Shown: positions 20,777 to 32,211, counted from the stretch's first letter. The stretch is DNA of 64,000 nt from Mesorhizobium sp. YIM 152430 (GCF_029210365.1 NZ_JARGES010000055.1:62001-126000), one strand, 5' to 3'. A program made the numbers and translations. Notes: generated by a model not told the origin, from the sequence alone.

Positions 20777-20810
20777 TTACTCGGTGATCGAGGCGACGAT
20801 GCCGGCGCCG
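20777..20810 (-). pseudogene. Remnant of a tuf 3' end
   Basis: The minus strand reads ...[10 protein letters not shown] and a TAA stop, exactly the last residues of EF-Tu, in a 34-bp block that repeats the true tuf end at 20877-20910. One wobble base differs from both complete copies, as does the stop relative to the adjacent copy. No other tuf sequence adjoins it. It is best read as a footprint of recombination or duplication at the tuf 3' end. Confidence 0.8.
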
Positions 20811-20811
20811 C

Positions 20812-20837
20812 GGGCAAAGCGCTTGCGCACTTTGCCC
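20812..20837 (-). other. Inverted repeat between tuf and its 3' remnant
   Basis: GGGCAAAG (20812-20819) and CTTTGCCC (20830-20837) form a perfect 8-bp stem, with a further short inner stem in the loop. There is no T-run on either side. It lies exactly between the true tuf end and the duplicated tail. Confidence 0.5.
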
Positions 20838-20876
20838 CACTCTAGTGCGTCGGCAGCTTTCGGCCTCGACGCTTGA

Positions 20877-22052
<1,176 letters not shown>

Positions 22053-22107
22053 AGTCAGTCTTCCCTTGGGCGCGATGTGTGCGGTTTGGGTTAAAAGGAT
22101 GCGGGGC

Positions 22108-22136
22108 GATTAGCGAGTGCCAGACGAAAACACAAG
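22108..22136 (-). promoter_or_regulatory. Candidate promoter of the second tuf gene
   Basis: On the minus strand CTTGTG (22131-22136), a 17-bp spacer and CTAATC (22108-22113) lie about 55 bp upstream of the tuf start. The spacing is ideal; the hexamers are moderate. Confidence 0.45.
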
Positions 22137-22202
22137 TGCTTTGTTGCCTCGCTGATGGCTGGGTAAGCCATCGCGCGCCGATATCATGCCGGTCAAACGG
22201 GA

Positions 22203-23015
22203 TCAGTTGGCGCCTTGCGCCAGTATGTCTTCGGCAAGGGCGATGGCCGTGCGGCGGTCGGCTTCCGGCGCCAGCGCGAACGCCTCTTCCTGCATGTTGC
22301 GGATCCAGATCTGGTCCGCCGGCGAAGCGCGATGCAGCGCCGCCGTCATCATCGCGAGCCCGCGTACGACGCGCCCGCTCTGGAAGAGCAGATTGCCGAG
22401 CGTGGCCTCGGCGCCGGCATGGCCCTTTTCGGCCGCAAGCTGCAACCAGCGCGCCGCCTGCTGGACGTTAGGCTTGAACCCCTCTCCGCCAAGGAACATG
22501 CGGCCGATCTCATATTGTGCGTCCGGGTGCCGGTAGCTCGCGGCCGCGCGCATGTAATATTCCTGGGCCGCGACCGGATTGGCGGCGACCGGCGAGCCGG
22601 GAATGCCGCGCTTCAGATAGCCGGCCAGCGCCACGAGCGCGTCTGCGACATACGAATCGTCCGGGCTGCCGGGCTCGACCTCCTGCTGGACGATCTCCTG
22701 GTAGAAGCGGAACGCCTCATAATCGTTCTGGGTGACACCGTCGCCCTGCGCATACATGCGCGCCAGTTTCCACTGGGCGCCGAGCTGGCCGTTCTCGGCC
22801 GCATAGCGATAGGCCTCGGCCGCCTCGTCCTTGTCGCCGGCCTTGTATGCGGAGAAGCCGAAGCGGAAGACGGCCCAGGGGCTGCGTTTTTCGCCAGCAC
22901 CCTGCTCGGCCAGAACCTGCTCGTCGAGCGCGAACGCCGTCCCCACGCTGCCGAGAATGCTTCCGGCGAGCGATGCGGCAACGAGCCCGGCCCTGACCAA
23001 ATCAGATATCAGCAT
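22203..23015 (-). CDS. exoR: ExoR-type periplasmic regulator with Sel1-like repeats
   Basis: This 270-residue protein starts [19 protein letters not shown], a hydrophobic signal peptide ending near AFA-LDEQ. Sel1/TPR-like repeats follow ([76 protein letters not shown]). The order and wording closely recall rhizobial ExoR. ExoR is a periplasmic protein that restrains the ExoS/ChvI two-component system, which controls exopolysaccharide, motility and acid response. The start codon lies inside the last codons of ilvD (14-bp overlap). The frame is open further upstream but without a signal peptide. Confidence 0.88.
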   Translation of the reverse strand: MLISDLVRAGLVAASLAGSILGSVGTAFALDEQVLAEQGAGEKRSPWAVFRFGFSAYKAGDKDEAAEAYRYAAENGQLGAQWKLARMYAQGDGVTQNDYEAFRFYQEIVQQEVEPGSPDDSYVADALVALAGYLKRGIPGSPVAANPVAAQEYYMRAAASYRHPDAQYEIGRMFLGGEGFKPNVQQAARWLQLAAEKGHAGAEATLGNLLFQSGRVVRGLAMMTAALHRASPADQIWIRNMQEEAFALAPEADRRTAIALAEDILAQGAN

Positions 23016-24726
23016 AGCAGTGCGTTTCTCTGGCGCCGCCCGGATGGGTGACGGCGCCCTCGCGCGCCGACCCGACGGTCTGCGCATATTTCCAGATCGC
23101 GCCGGACTGATAATCCGTCTGGCGCGATGTCCAGGCTTTGCGGCGATCGGTGAGTTCCTCGTCGCCCAGTGCCACCGACAATTCTCCAGTCGTGGCGTCG
23201 ATCGTGATCATGTCTCCGTCGCGCAGAAGGCCGATCGGCCCGCCGACGGCAGCCTCGGGGCCGACATGGCCGATGCAAAAGCCGCGCGTCGCGCCCGAAA
23301 AGCGGCCATCGGTGATGAGCGCGACCTTGTCGCCCATCCCCTGCCCGTAGAGCGCCGCGGTGGTCGAAAGCATCTCGCGCATACCCGGACCGCCCTTGGG
23401 TCCTTCATAGCGGATGACCAGCACCTCGCCTTCGCGATAGGACCGCTCGGTGACGGCCGCAAAACAGTCCTCTTCCGAATCGAAGCAGCGCGCCGGACCC
23501 GTGAATTTGAGATTGCTCATGCCGGCCACCTTCACGATCGCGCCGTCAGGAGCCAGATTGCCCTTCAGGCCGACGACGCCTCCGGTCGCGGTGATCGGCC
23601 GATTGGCCGGCCGCACCACGTCCTGCGCGTCGTTCCAGCGAACATGCTCCATGTTTTCGGCAACAGTACGGCCAGTGACCGTCAGACAGTCGCCATGGAG
23701 GTAGCCATGCTCCAGCATGGTCTTCATCAGGAGCGGAATACCGCCCGCCTCGAACATGTCCTTGGCGACGTAGCGGCCGCCCGGCTTGAGATCGGCGATG
23801 TAGGGCGTCTTCTCGAAGATACGGGCGACATCGAAGAGATCGAACGCGATGCCCGCCTCATGCGCGATCGCCGGCAGATGAAGCGCGGCGTTGGTCGAGC
23901 CGCCTGTGGCCGACACGACGGCAGCCGCATTTTCCAGCGCCTTCAGCGTGACGATATCGCGCGGCCGGATGTTGCGGGCGATCAGTTCCATGATCTTTTC
24001 GCCGGAGGCGTAGTTGAAGCGGTCGCGCATCTCGTAGGGCGCTGGCGCGCCGCACGAATAGGGCAGCGCCAGCCCGATCGCCTCGGCGACGGTCGCCATC
24101 GTGTTGGCGGTGAACTGGGCGCCGCAGGCGCCCGCCGACGGACAGGCCGCCTGCTCCACTTCCAGAAGGTCCTCGTCGGAAATCGCGCCGACCGAATGTT
24201 GCCCGACCGCTTCGAAAACGTCCTGGATGGTGATCTGGCGCCCGCGCCAGGTGCCGGGTAGAATCGAGCCGCCATAGATGAAGATCGACGGCACGTTGAG
24301 GCGCACCATGGCCATCATCATGCCCGGCAGCGACTTGTCGCATCCCGCAAGTCCGACCAGCGCATCATAGGAATGGCCGCGCATGGTGAGTTCGACCGAG
24401 TCCGCGATCACGTCGCGCGAGACGAGCGATGCCTTCATGCCCTGATGCCCCATCGCGATGCCGTCGGTGACCGTGATGGTGCAGAACTCGCGCGGCGTGC
24501 CGTTGGCGGCCGCGACGCCCTTCTTGACCACCTGCGCCTGGCGCATCAGCGAAATGTTGCAGGGCGCGGCCTCGTTCCAGCATGAGGCGACGCCGACCAG
24601 CGGTTGCGCGATTTCATCGGCCGAAAGGCCCATGGCGTAGAGGAACGAGCGGTGCGGCGCGCGCGCTGGACCAACCGTCACATGTCGGCTGGGCAGCTTG
24701 GCCTTGGATATTGCCTTGGCGTCCAT
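23002..24726 (-). CDS. ilvD: Dihydroxy-acid dehydratase
   Basis: This 574-residue enzyme of branched-chain amino acid synthesis dehydrates 2,3-dihydroxy-isovalerate or -methylvalerate to the 2-oxo acids. The Fe-S cluster cysteines appear in [12 protein letters not shown] (about residue 50), [15 protein letters not shown] (about 123) and [15 protein letters not shown] (about 195). The C-terminal swivel domain contains [18 protein letters not shown]. The length is normal for the IlvD branch. The stop codon is overlapped by the exoR start. Confidence 0.97.
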   Translation of the reverse strand: MDAKAISKAKLPSRHVTVGPARAPHRSFLYAMGLSADEIAQPLVGVASCWNEAAPCNISLMRQAQVVKKGVAAANGTPREFCTITVTDGIAMGHQGMKASLVSRDVIADSVELTMRGHSYDALVGLAGCDKSLPGMMMAMVRLNVPSIFIYGGSILPGTWRGRQITIQDVFEAVGQHSVGAISDEDLLEVEQAACPSAGACGAQFTANTMATVAEAIGLALPYSCGAPAPYEMRDRFNYASGEKIMELIARNIRPRDIVTLKALENAAAVVSATGGSTNAALHLPAIAHEAGIAFDLFDVARIFEKTPYIADLKPGGRYVAKDMFEAGGIPLLMKTMLEHGYLHGDCLTVTGRTVAENMEHVRWNDAQDVVRPANRPITATGGVVGLKGNLAPDGAIVKVAGMSNLKFTGPARCFDSEEDCFAAVTERSYREGEVLVIRYEGPKGGPGMREMLSTTAALYGQGMGDKVALITDGRFSGATRGFCIGHVGPEAAVGGPIGLLRDGDMITIDATTGELSVALGDEELTDRRKAWTSRQTDYQSGAIWKYAQTVGSAREGAVTHPGGARETHCYADI

Positions 24727-24888
24727 TTCGCTCCTGCCCGCCCCGGGCGGGCGGCTTCCTCCGGTTGGACGCGCGTGCGTCTTCGGAATACGGCATCTGG
24801 CCTGCGCCCGGTTTATGGCGGGAAATGGGCGCTGCCTCCTCGGTCTCCTCTATAGCCTGGAACGGGTTGCCAGAGTGTTGCGCTGAAA

Positions 24889-24921
24889 GCACAAATCGCG
24901 CCTCGAAGGGCGCGATCTGTG
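24889..24921 (-). terminator. Probable terminator downstream of the TerC-like gene
   Basis: On the minus strand CACAGATCGCGCC and GGCGCGATTTGTG form a 13-bp stem with one wobble pair around a 6-nt loop, followed by a short pyrimidine run (CTTTC). It lies 31 bp past the stop of the TerC-like gene and before ilvD. Confidence 0.6.
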
Positions 24922-24951
24922 TCGATAACGATTCATTAGCGACGTTTGGCG

Positions 24952-25920
24952 CTATTCGCCGTGCTTGGCCCGGTCGACGGCCGCAAGGTGTTCCGGCGTC
25001 TCCTCGGCCTCCCCTTCCTTGATCAGCCAGGAAAGCAGAACCGAACCGAGGATGAGGGCAGCGACGACGCTGAGCGAGATTTCCGACGGCAGCTTGTACC
25101 AGTGCTGCACGATCATTTTCGCACCGACGAAGATCAGCACCAGCGACAGGCCGTGCTTCAGGAAGCGGAACTCGCGCATCATGCCCGAAAGCACGAAGAA
25201 CAGGGCGCGCAGGCCCATGATCGCGAACACGTTCGACGAGAACACGATGAACGGGTCGTTGGAGATCGCAAGCACCGCCGGGATCGAGTCGATGGCGAAG
25301 ACGAGGTCGGTGACCTCGACCGTGACGAGCACGAGGAAGAGCGGCGTCATGAACAGGACGCCGTTGCGCCGCGTCAGGAATTTCGAGCCTTCATATTCGT
25401 CGGTGACGCGTCCTGTGGAGCGCAGCCATTTGACGACGCGGCTGTTGCCCGGATCGGCCATCTCGCCGTCCGAGGTCATCATCTTGTAGCCCGAAACGAG
25501 AAGCACGACGCCGAGAAGCGCGCCCACCCACCAGAACTGGTCCACCAGATGGACGCCGGGCACGATGAGCGAGAGCCGCATCACGATCGCGCCGACGATG
25601 CCGTAGAACAGGACCCGGTACTGCGCCTCCTGCGGCACCTTGAAATAGGCGAAGATGAGCGCGATGACGAAAATGTTGTCGAGCGACAGCGCCTGCTCGA
25701 CCAGATAGCCGGTCAGAAACTCGGAGCCGCGCTGGCGGCCCTCGAAATAGAAGATGCTCGCCGCAAAGAGCATCGCCAGCGAAACGTAGCCGGCCACCGT
25801 CACCATCGCTTCGCGGGTGGAGATGACGTGGTCCTTGCGGTGCAGGACGAAAAGGTCGAAGAAAAGGATCAAGGCGACGAACGCCAGGAATCCGGGCCAG
25901 AGCCACTCGTGGTCAAACAT
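24952..25920 (-). CDS. TerC-family integral membrane protein
   Basis: This protein of about 322 residues starts MFDHEWLWPGFLAFVALIL and has some eight hydrophobic segments. The TerC/Alx signatures are present: an acidic pair in LVEQALSLDNIFVIALIF, and VEVTDLVFAIDSIPAVLAIS, with aspartates inside membrane helices. TerC-type proteins are linked to tellurite resistance and to manganese or other metal efflux coupled to exoenzyme metalation; the substrate here is unproven. The frame is open 48 codons further upstream to 26064, but those residues are arginine-rich and unlike the family. Confidence 0.9.
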   Translation of the reverse strand: MFDHEWLWPGFLAFVALILFFDLFVLHRKDHVISTREAMVTVAGYVSLAMLFAASIFYFEGRQRGSEFLTGYLVEQALSLDNIFVIALIFAYFKVPQEAQYRVLFYGIVGAIVMRLSLIVPGVHLVDQFWWVGALLGVVLLVSGYKMMTSDGEMADPGNSRVVKWLRSTGRVTDEYEGSKFLTRRNGVLFMTPLFLVLVTVEVTDLVFAIDSIPAVLAISNDPFIVFSSNVFAIMGLRALFFVLSGMMREFRFLKHGLSLVLIFVGAKMIVQHWYKLPSEISLSVVAALILGSVLLSWLIKEGEAEETPEHLAAVDRAKHGE

Positions 25921-26084
25921 GAGTATGGATTTTCGGATAGCGCTGCGTCGGCGCGGCGTCGATCGGTCCGACATCGCAGGCGACGCCTCGCCTGCCAGAG
26001 GGGCCCGGCCCGTGTGACGACGCGGAAAATGCGCCTTGCGCGCGCGACATACAAGACGTCGCACGCATTTTCTTTGACGGTCAG

Positions 26085-28979
26085 CTAGGCAGCGTCGCGA
26101 ACCCGCGCAAGGGCGGTTTCCAACTTCGCCCTAGCTTGCTGGAATTCGGCAAGCTTTTCACGCTCGGCCGCCACGATCTCGTCCGGCGCATTGGCGACGA
26201 ACTTGTCGTTGGACAGCTTCTTTTCGATCCGCTGCGCCTCGCCGTCGAGCTTGGCGATCTCCTTGGAAAGCCGCGCGGCCTCTGCCTGAAGGTCGATCAG
26301 ATCGCCGAGCGGCAGGCACGCGGTCGCCTCGCCGACCACGATCTGGGCAGCGCCCTTAGGCGCCTCGGAGGCAAAGCCGATATCGCCGACGCGCGCCAGA
26401 CGCCGGATCGCCGGCTCGTGCCGGCCAATGCGTTCGCGTGTTGCCGAATTGCCGCCGACGACGACCAACGGCGCGATCGCGGCCGGCGGCACGTTCATCT
26501 CGGAACGGACCGAACGGATGCCAGAGACGATGTCGATAAGCCAGTTGATCTCGGCCGCTGCGTCCGCATCCTCGAATTCGGGCGCCGGCCAGTCGGCATG
26601 GCACAGGAGCGTGTCGCGCGCCGCCGTATGCGCCCAGAGCTCTTCCGTCATGTACGGCATGAAGGGGTGGAGCAGCTTGTAGGTCTGAGACAGGACGTAG
26701 GCCGCGACCTTCTGGCTTTCCGCCTTCGCCGCCTCGTCCTCGCCCATGAAGACCGGCTTCAGGAGTTCCAGATACCAGTCGCAGACCTGGTTCCAGACGA
26801 AGCGGTAGGCAGCCGCCGACGCCTCGTTGAACCGGTAGGAGGTGATGCCCTCGGTAACCGCCTCGGTCGCGCGGGCAAGTTCGGTCAGGATCCAGCGATT
26901 GACTGTGAGTTTTGCGTCTTCCGGCACGAAGTCGGGATCGAGTGCCGCGCCGTTCATCTCGGCAAAGCGCGTCGCGTTCCAAAGCTTGGTGCCGAAATTG
27001 CGGTAGCCGGCGACGCGCGCGGGGTCGAGCCGCACGTCGCGCCCCTGCGCCGCCATGATCGCGAGCGTAAAGCGCAGCGCGTCAGCGCCATACTCGTCGA
27101 TCAGGTCGAGCGGGTCGATGACGTTGCCCTTCGACTTGGACATCTTGGCGCCGTTCTTGTCGCGAACGAGCGCATGGACGTAGACCGTGTGGAACGGCTC
27201 TTTATCCATGAAATGAAGCCCCATCATCATCATCCGGGCAACCCAGAAGAAAATGATGTCGAAGCCCGTCACCAGAACGTCGGTCTGATAGTAGGTCTTG
27301 AGGTCCGGTGTCTTGTCCGGCCAGCCGAGCGTGGAGAACGGCCAGAGCGCGGAGGAGAACCAAGTATCGAGCACGTCCTCATCGCGGGTCAGGATGTCGC
27401 CGGGCTGATAATTTTCCAGCTTGTCCTCGACCCACGCCTTCCACGGACCCTCATGGGCGATGTAGTGCTGGATCGCCGCCTCGAGCGCCAGTTCCTCGTC
27501 CTTCTCGACAAAGACGGTGCCGTCCGGCCCGTACCAGGCGGGGATCTGGTGGCCCCACCAGAGCTGGCGCGAGACGCACCAGGGCTGGATGTTCTCCATC
27601 CAGTCGAAATAGGTCTTTTCCCAGTTTTTCGGCACGAACTTCGTCCGTCCGTCCCGAACCGCCTCGATGGCCGGCTCGGCCAGCGTCTTGGCGTCGGCGA
27701 ACCACTGGTCCGTCAGCATCGGCTCGATGACGACGCCGGAACGATCGCCGAAGGGCTGCGTCACCTTGCGGCTGTCGACGAGCGGGATGGCATTGCCCTC
27801 CGCATCGCTCGTCATGACGGCCAAGCCCTCGGCATTGATCTGCGCGACGATCCGCTCGCGGGCTTCGTAACGGTCGAGCCCGCGATATTCGTCCGGGACG
27901 AGATTGATTGCGTCGACCGTCGCCTCGTCCGGCAGGCGGCCGGAGCGCACGATTTCTGCGGCCTGCGCGGCGCAGGTCGCGTAGTTCTCGCCGTCGGCGC
28001 GCATCGCCGCCGTCAGGTCCATCAGCCGGTAGAGCGGAATGTCGTTGCGCTTGGCGACCTGGTAGTCGTTGAAATCGTGCGCGCCGGTGATCTTCACCGC
28101 GCCCGAGCCGAAGGTCGGGTCCGGATATTCATCGGTGATGATCGGGATCAGGCGCCGATGTTCCTTCGGACCGACCGGGATTTCGCACAATTTGCCGACG
28201 ATCGGCGCATAGCGCTCATCGTCGGGATGGACCGCCACCGCGCCGTCGCCCAGCATCGTCTCCGGCCGTGTCGTGGCGATCGAGATGTAGTCGCGGGTCT
28301 CGCGCAGGACGACGTTGCCGTCAGCGTCCTTCTCGACATATTCGTAGGTCTCGCCACCGGCCAGCGGGTATTTGAAATGCCACATATGGCCGTCGACGTC
28401 GCGGTTCTCGACTTCGAGGTCGGAGATCGCGGTCTCGAATTTCGGGTCCCAGTTGACCAGCCGCTTGCCGCGATAGATCAGCCCCTGCTTGTAGAGCGTG
28501 ACGAAGACTTCGATTACGGCCTTCGACAGGCCCTCGTCCATGGTGAAGCGCTCGCGCGCCCAGTCGCAGGAGGCGCCGAGGCGCTTCAACTGGTGGATGA
28601 TCGAGCCGCCGGACTGCTCCTTCCACGACCAGACGCGGGACACGAATTCGTCCCGGTCCATGTCGCGGCGCGACAGGCCGCTCTCGGCAAGCTGGCGCTC
28701 GACGACCATCTGCGTCGCGATGCCGGCATGGTCCATGCCCGGTTGCCAGAGCACGTTCTTGCCCCGCATCCGTTCGAAACGGACGAGAATGTCCTGCAAC
28801 GTGTTGTTGAGCGCGTGCCCCATATGGAGCGAGCCGGTCACGTTCGGCGGGGGGATGACGATGGTGAAGGCTTCGGCGCCCGGCTTGGAGCCGGCACCCG
28901 CGCGGAAGGCGTCCTCCTCCTCCCAAAGGCTGGCGATCTTCGGCTCGACGGCTTTGGCGTCGTAGGTCTTCTCAAGCAT
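26085..28979 (-). CDS. valS: Valine-tRNA ligase
   Basis: This 964-residue class I synthetase has HMGHALNNT as its HIGH motif (about residue 57), the editing domain in the middle, and KMSKSKGN as its KMSKS motif. The C-terminal coiled-coil arm (SKEIAKLDGEAQRIEKKLSN) is typical of ValRS. It charges tRNA-Val and edits mischarged threonine. It lies 82 bp downstream of popZ, the neighbourhood seen in many Alphaproteobacteria. Confidence 0.98.
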   Translation of the reverse strand: MLEKTYDAKAVEPKIASLWEEEDAFRAGAGSKPGAEAFTIVIPPPNVTGSLHMGHALNNTLQDILVRFERMRGKNVLWQPGMDHAGIATQMVVERQLAESGLSRRDMDRDEFVSRVWSWKEQSGGSIIHQLKRLGASCDWARERFTMDEGLSKAVIEVFVTLYKQGLIYRGKRLVNWDPKFETAISDLEVENRDVDGHMWHFKYPLAGGETYEYVEKDADGNVVLRETRDYISIATTRPETMLGDGAVAVHPDDERYAPIVGKLCEIPVGPKEHRRLIPIITDEYPDPTFGSGAVKITGAHDFNDYQVAKRNDIPLYRLMDLTAAMRADGENYATCAAQAAEIVRSGRLPDEATVDAINLVPDEYRGLDRYEARERIVAQINAEGLAVMTSDAEGNAIPLVDSRKVTQPFGDRSGVVIEPMLTDQWFADAKTLAEPAIEAVRDGRTKFVPKNWEKTYFDWMENIQPWCVSRQLWWGHQIPAWYGPDGTVFVEKDEELALEAAIQHYIAHEGPWKAWVEDKLENYQPGDILTRDEDVLDTWFSSALWPFSTLGWPDKTPDLKTYYQTDVLVTGFDIIFFWVARMMMMGLHFMDKEPFHTVYVHALVRDKNGAKMSKSKGNVIDPLDLIDEYGADALRFTLAIMAAQGRDVRLDPARVAGYRNFGTKLWNATRFAEMNGAALDPDFVPEDAKLTVNRWILTELARATEAVTEGITSYRFNEASAAAYRFVWNQVCDWYLELLKPVFMGEDEAAKAESQKVAAYVLSQTYKLLHPFMPYMTEELWAHTAARDTLLCHADWPAPEFEDADAAAEINWLIDIVSGIRSVRSEMNVPPAAIAPLVVVGGNSATRERIGRHEPAIRRLARVGDIGFASEAPKGAAQIVVGEATACLPLGDLIDLQAEAARLSKEIAKLDGEAQRIEKKLSNDKFVANAPDEIVAAEREKLAEFQQARAKLETALARVRDAA

Positions 28980-29061
28980 GGGAAATTGTCCGCTCGTTCA
29001 GGCGTTTCGTGCGGACGGTAAACCGGAAGGCCAAAGCCAAGTCAACTGCGAGGAGAGCCCC

Positions 29062-29763
29062 TTAGCGGGACCCGCCGCGTGCCACGCGCTCGATTTCCTC
29101 GCGCACCAACCGCTCGACCAGCGTCGGCAGATTGTCGTCGAGCCATTCCTGCAACATCGGCCGCAGCATGTCCTCGGCCATCTCCTCGAAGCTCTTGCGG
29201 CGGCTGGCCGCGAAGGCGTCGGTCAACTCGCCGAAGGCGGCCGCGACCTGGCGTTCGGGATTCTCCGAAAGGATCGGCCCGCGGCCGAACTGGGCAACGG
29301 GCCCATCCCCTGCCGGCACATCGTGCCCCGCCGCGTTGATCGCCTGCGCGTCCTGTTCGAGCGCAGCCTGCAATTCCTCGAACTCGGCGGCAAAATCGTC
29401 CGGCAAGTCGAACACATCCGTCTCGCCGGCTTCATCTTCGGGCGCAGATACCTGCGGCAGAGCAGCGGCAGGAATGTTCGACGCTTCAGGTTCTCCGTCG
29501 AAATCCGGCGCCGCGGCCGTCGGCTCGCCGCGATCCGCCACTTCCTTTCCGGCGACATCGGCCGGGCGAAGGAAGGAGACGACGTCCGAATTGGCCGGTT
29601 CCAACGCGGGCTCATCCGGATCGTCGATCTCCAGACGCGACGGTGAACGGCGGTCGAAGGATGTCGGCTTCTTCGCCGTATCGCTGTCCTCGATGATCCG
29701 CCGGATCGACGCGAGGATTTCCTCCATCGAAGGTTCACGCTGTGCTGAAGACGCCTGTGCCAT
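29062..29763 (-). CDS. popZ: Polar organising protein PopZ (DUF2497)
   Basis: This 233-residue protein has the PopZ layout. An N-terminal helix (PSMEEILASIRRIIEDSD) is followed by a long acidic, proline-rich disordered middle of about 140 residues, and then the C-terminal oligomerisation helices (MLRPMLQEWLDDNLPTLVER, LVREEIERVARG). PopZ forms a polymeric matrix at the cell pole that anchors the ParB-bound origin and recruits cell-cycle regulators. In rhizobia it marks the growing or new pole. Its position next to valS supports the call. Confidence 0.93.
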   Translation of the reverse strand: MAQASSAQREPSMEEILASIRRIIEDSDTAKKPTSFDRRSPSRLEIDDPDEPALEPANSDVVSFLRPADVAGKEVADRGEPTAAAPDFDGEPEASNIPAAALPQVSAPEDEAGETDVFDLPDDFAAEFEELQAALEQDAQAINAAGHDVPAGDGPVAQFGRGPILSENPERQVAAAFGELTDAFAASRRKSFEEMAEDMLRPMLQEWLDDNLPTLVERLVREEIERVARGGSR

Positions 29764-29841
29764 TGCTTGCCCCGCCTTTCGGCCGTTTTTCGCCGTTGAC
29801 GCCAGAAATCCTGGCCACGAATCACAGGTAGATTAGCGACA

Positions 29842-29870
29842 AGCCCCGGAGGAGAGAATCCCCCGAGGCT
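29842..29870 (-). terminator. Possible terminator after tolC
   Basis: On the minus strand AGCCTCGGGGGA, loop TTCTC and TCCTCCGGGGCT form a 12-bp stem with wobble pairs. It lies 43 bp past the tolC stop. No clear T-run follows, so it may be a transcript-stabilising stem instead. Confidence 0.4.
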
Positions 29871-29912
29871 CGATCACGGAGCTTTACACAGCTTTGATTC
29901 TAAAGGGAAAGG

Positions 29913-31295
29913 TCAGCGGCCGTCGGGCGTGCGCGTTCCGTACCACTTGTCCTTGACGGCATCGTAGTGCTCTTCGGGCTGATGGAGCGTCACGGCGAGG
30001 CCGAGATTGGCGGCGGTCAGACGTCCGGCGGCCGAAAGGATCGCATAGCTTGCCACCACGACGTCGCGTTCGGAGCTTGCGAGATTGATCTGTGCGTTGA
30101 TCACATCCGCCTGCGCGTTCAACACGTCGAGCGTCGTGCGCTGGCCGACATTGCGCTCTTCGCTGACGCCATTGAGCGCGAGCTGCGCGGCCGAGGCGAG
30201 CTGGCGATTGGCCGAAGATACTTCGCGCGCGGCGACATACTGCGTCCAGGCGGCGGTCACGGCCTGACGCACCTGATCGCGCGTGACATCCACTTCGATC
30301 CGCGCCTGGCCGAGCTGCTCCTTCGACTGGCGCACCAGGCCCGACGTCCGTCCGCCCTGATAGATCGGGATGGTCAGGTTGATTCCGACATTGGCCGAAT
30401 TGGTGGTATCGGAGCCCGATGTCATGCCGACACCCGGCAGGCCGGATACCTGTCGGTCAGTATAGGTCGACGACACACCCGCAGAGGCCGTCACCGATGG
30501 CAGGAGCGCGCCTTCCGCGGCCTTGACCGAAAAGCCGGCCGCATCGACCAGATGCTGGGTCGCGAGAATGGCGGGATGCTGCGCGGCCGCGAGCGTGTAA
30601 GCTGCATCGAGGCTCGGCGGAAGAAGATTGGTCAGCGGGCCGGCGGCGGACAGGTTCGAAGGATCCTGCCCCACGATCTGCCGGTAGAGCGCGCTGCTGG
30701 CCTGAACCTGCGCGCGGGCGGCGGCGAGCTGGGCGATCGCGGCGGCGCGGCTCGCATCGGCCTGCGCGACGTCGGTGCGCGTGCCTTCTCCGACCTCGAA
30801 GCGCGAATTGGCCGCGCGGACCTGCTCGCCGAGGAAGGCGAGGTTTCGCTCCTGAAGACTGGCGATCTGCCGATCCCGGATGATGTCCATATAGGCGCTG
30901 GCGGCATTGAAAAGGATGTTCTGCTCGGTATTGCGCAGGCTTTGCTGCGCGGCGCGCACATTGGCTTCGGCAGAACGCACATTGTTCGTGGTCTGGAAAC
31001 CGTCGAACAGGGATTGCTGGATCGAAACGCCGAACGAGCCGGTGAAGATGTCTGTGCCGGACTGCGTCTGGTAATTGATCTGGCCGCTGCCGCCCACAGT
31101 CGGGCGCCAGCCGGATTTGGCGATCGGCACGGTTTCGTCGGTCACCCGGACGCCGGCGCGCGCCGAATTCAGGCTGGCATTGTTCTCATACGCCTTTGCC
31201 AGCGTACCCAGGATCGTCTCCGAATGGGCCGGAACGACGATCATCGCCGAGGATGCGAAAGCTGCGGAAAACAGAAGACGACGAAATGCGGACAC
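29913..31295 (-). CDS. tolC: TolC-family outer-membrane efflux channel
   Basis: This 460-residue protein has an N-terminal signal peptide (cleavage near PAHS-ETILG) and two related halves of long amphipathic helices. The first half has YENNASLNSARAGVRVTDE and SLRNTEQNILFNAASAYMDI; the second has VTRDQVRQAVTAAWTQYVAA. This is the TolC barrel-tunnel repeat. It is the outer-membrane exit duct for type I secretion and RND pumps. It sits downstream of pcm on the same strand, an arrangement common in rhizobia. The partner pump is not in the window. Confidence 0.93.
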   Translation of the reverse strand: MSAFRRLLFSAAFASSAMIVVPAHSETILGTLAKAYENNASLNSARAGVRVTDETVPIAKSGWRPTVGGSGQINYQTQSGTDIFTGSFGVSIQQSLFDGFQTTNNVRSAEANVRAAQQSLRNTEQNILFNAASAYMDIIRDRQIASLQERNLAFLGEQVRAANSRFEVGEGTRTDVAQADASRAAAIAQLAAARAQVQASSALYRQIVGQDPSNLSAAGPLTNLLPPSLDAAYTLAAAQHPAILATQHLVDAAGFSVKAAEGALLPSVTASAGVSSTYTDRQVSGLPGVGMTSGSDTTNSANVGINLTIPIYQGGRTSGLVRQSKEQLGQARIEVDVTRDQVRQAVTAAWTQYVAAREVSSANRQLASAAQLALNGVSEERNVGQRTTLDVLNAQADVINAQINLASSERDVVVASYAILSAAGRLTAANLGLAVTLHQPEEHYDAVKDKWYGTRTPDGR

Positions 31296-31459
31296 GTAAG
31301 CTCACCCTCTCCAAAGTGCGCGCCCGCCCGAGCCGCGCAAACTGTTCCAGCGATACCCGATTCGACGCGACACGCCAGCAACACACATTAGACGATAGCG
31401 AATAAATCCTGCCGATAGGTTGCAGATCGGTAACAGGCCGCCGCGCAAAATAGGACGGT

Positions 31460-32134
31460 TCAGAACTGGAATGACGGAACCTGGAGAAAGGCGGCGAGCG
31501 GGCGGATGGCGCAGTTGAAGGCGCGCCGTGTGGCGACGTTGCCGTTCTCTTTCAAGAAGAGCGTCGCCCTGCCGGCGTTGCCCTGTCCGACGACGGCCAC
31601 GAGGCGCCCGCCATCCTTCAACTGGTCGAGCAGCGACGCGGGAACCTCATCGACGGCACCTTCGATGACGATCACGTCGAAAGGCGCCTCGGACGGATAA
31701 CCCTCGCCAAGTGGGCCTTCCACGATGGCGACATTGTCGAAGCCGAGGCGGTTGAGCGTTTCGGTCGCGGCAGCGGCAAGGTCCGAGTCGCTTTCAAGCC
31801 CGATGACGGAACTGCCGATTTGCGAAAGAATCGCGGCCGGATAGCCCGTCCCCGTGCCGACGTCCAGGATGAAGTCGCCGGGGCGGATGTCGGCCAGTTG
31901 AAGGAGCTTGCCGAAGGGCGATGGCTCCATCAGGTAGCGTGCGGCGGCATCCTTGCGGGCCGCTGCGATCTCGATATCCTCGTCGATATAGGCTAGCGCC
32001 TTGCGTCGGCCCGGCACGAATTCCTCACGCGCGACGCGGGACATTGCGTCGAGCACGGCAACATCGGAGACGTCGGTCGTGCGCAACTGCCCGTCGACCA
32101 TCTTGCGTCGCTGCGTTGCATAATCGGAAGTCAT
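31460..32134 (-). CDS. Protein-L-isoaspartate O-methyltransferase family protein
   Basis: This protein of about 224 residues has the SAM-binding motif DFILDVGTGTGYPAAILSQI (about residues 80-100). It also has N-terminal RRKMVDGQLRTTDV and EEFVPG, both typical of the PCMT family. Family members methylate isoaspartyl residues for repair. Alphaproteobacterial paralogues upstream of tolC often have a poorly defined substrate, and this one keeps the fold but may not be a true repair enzyme. The frame is open upstream through the tRNA-Cys gene, so the start is placed at MTSDYATQRRK. Confidence 0.88.
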   Translation of the reverse strand: MTSDYATQRRKMVDGQLRTTDVSDVAVLDAMSRVAREEFVPGRRKALAYIDEDIEIAAARKDAAARYLMEPSPFGKLLQLADIRPGDFILDVGTGTGYPAAILSQIGSSVIGLESDSDLAAAATETLNRLGFDNVAIVEGPLGEGYPSEAPFDVIVIEGAVDEVPASLLDQLKDGGRLVAVVGQGNAGRATLFLKENGNVATRRAFNCAIRPLAAFLQVPSFQF

Positions 32135-32211
32135 CGTCGCCCTGCCCGCGCTAAATGCCGCTTCGCCTGCGGCGTCCCGTGCCGACGTCCTGCGGCGCGT
32201 CGGAGCGCCGA

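Noticed and set aside
25921-26084. yybP-ykoY manganese riboswitch upstream of the TerC-like gene
   Set aside because: The family and position are suggestive, but I could not find the conserved GGGGAGTAG and paired CTGGC-AGACC segments in a consistent fold.
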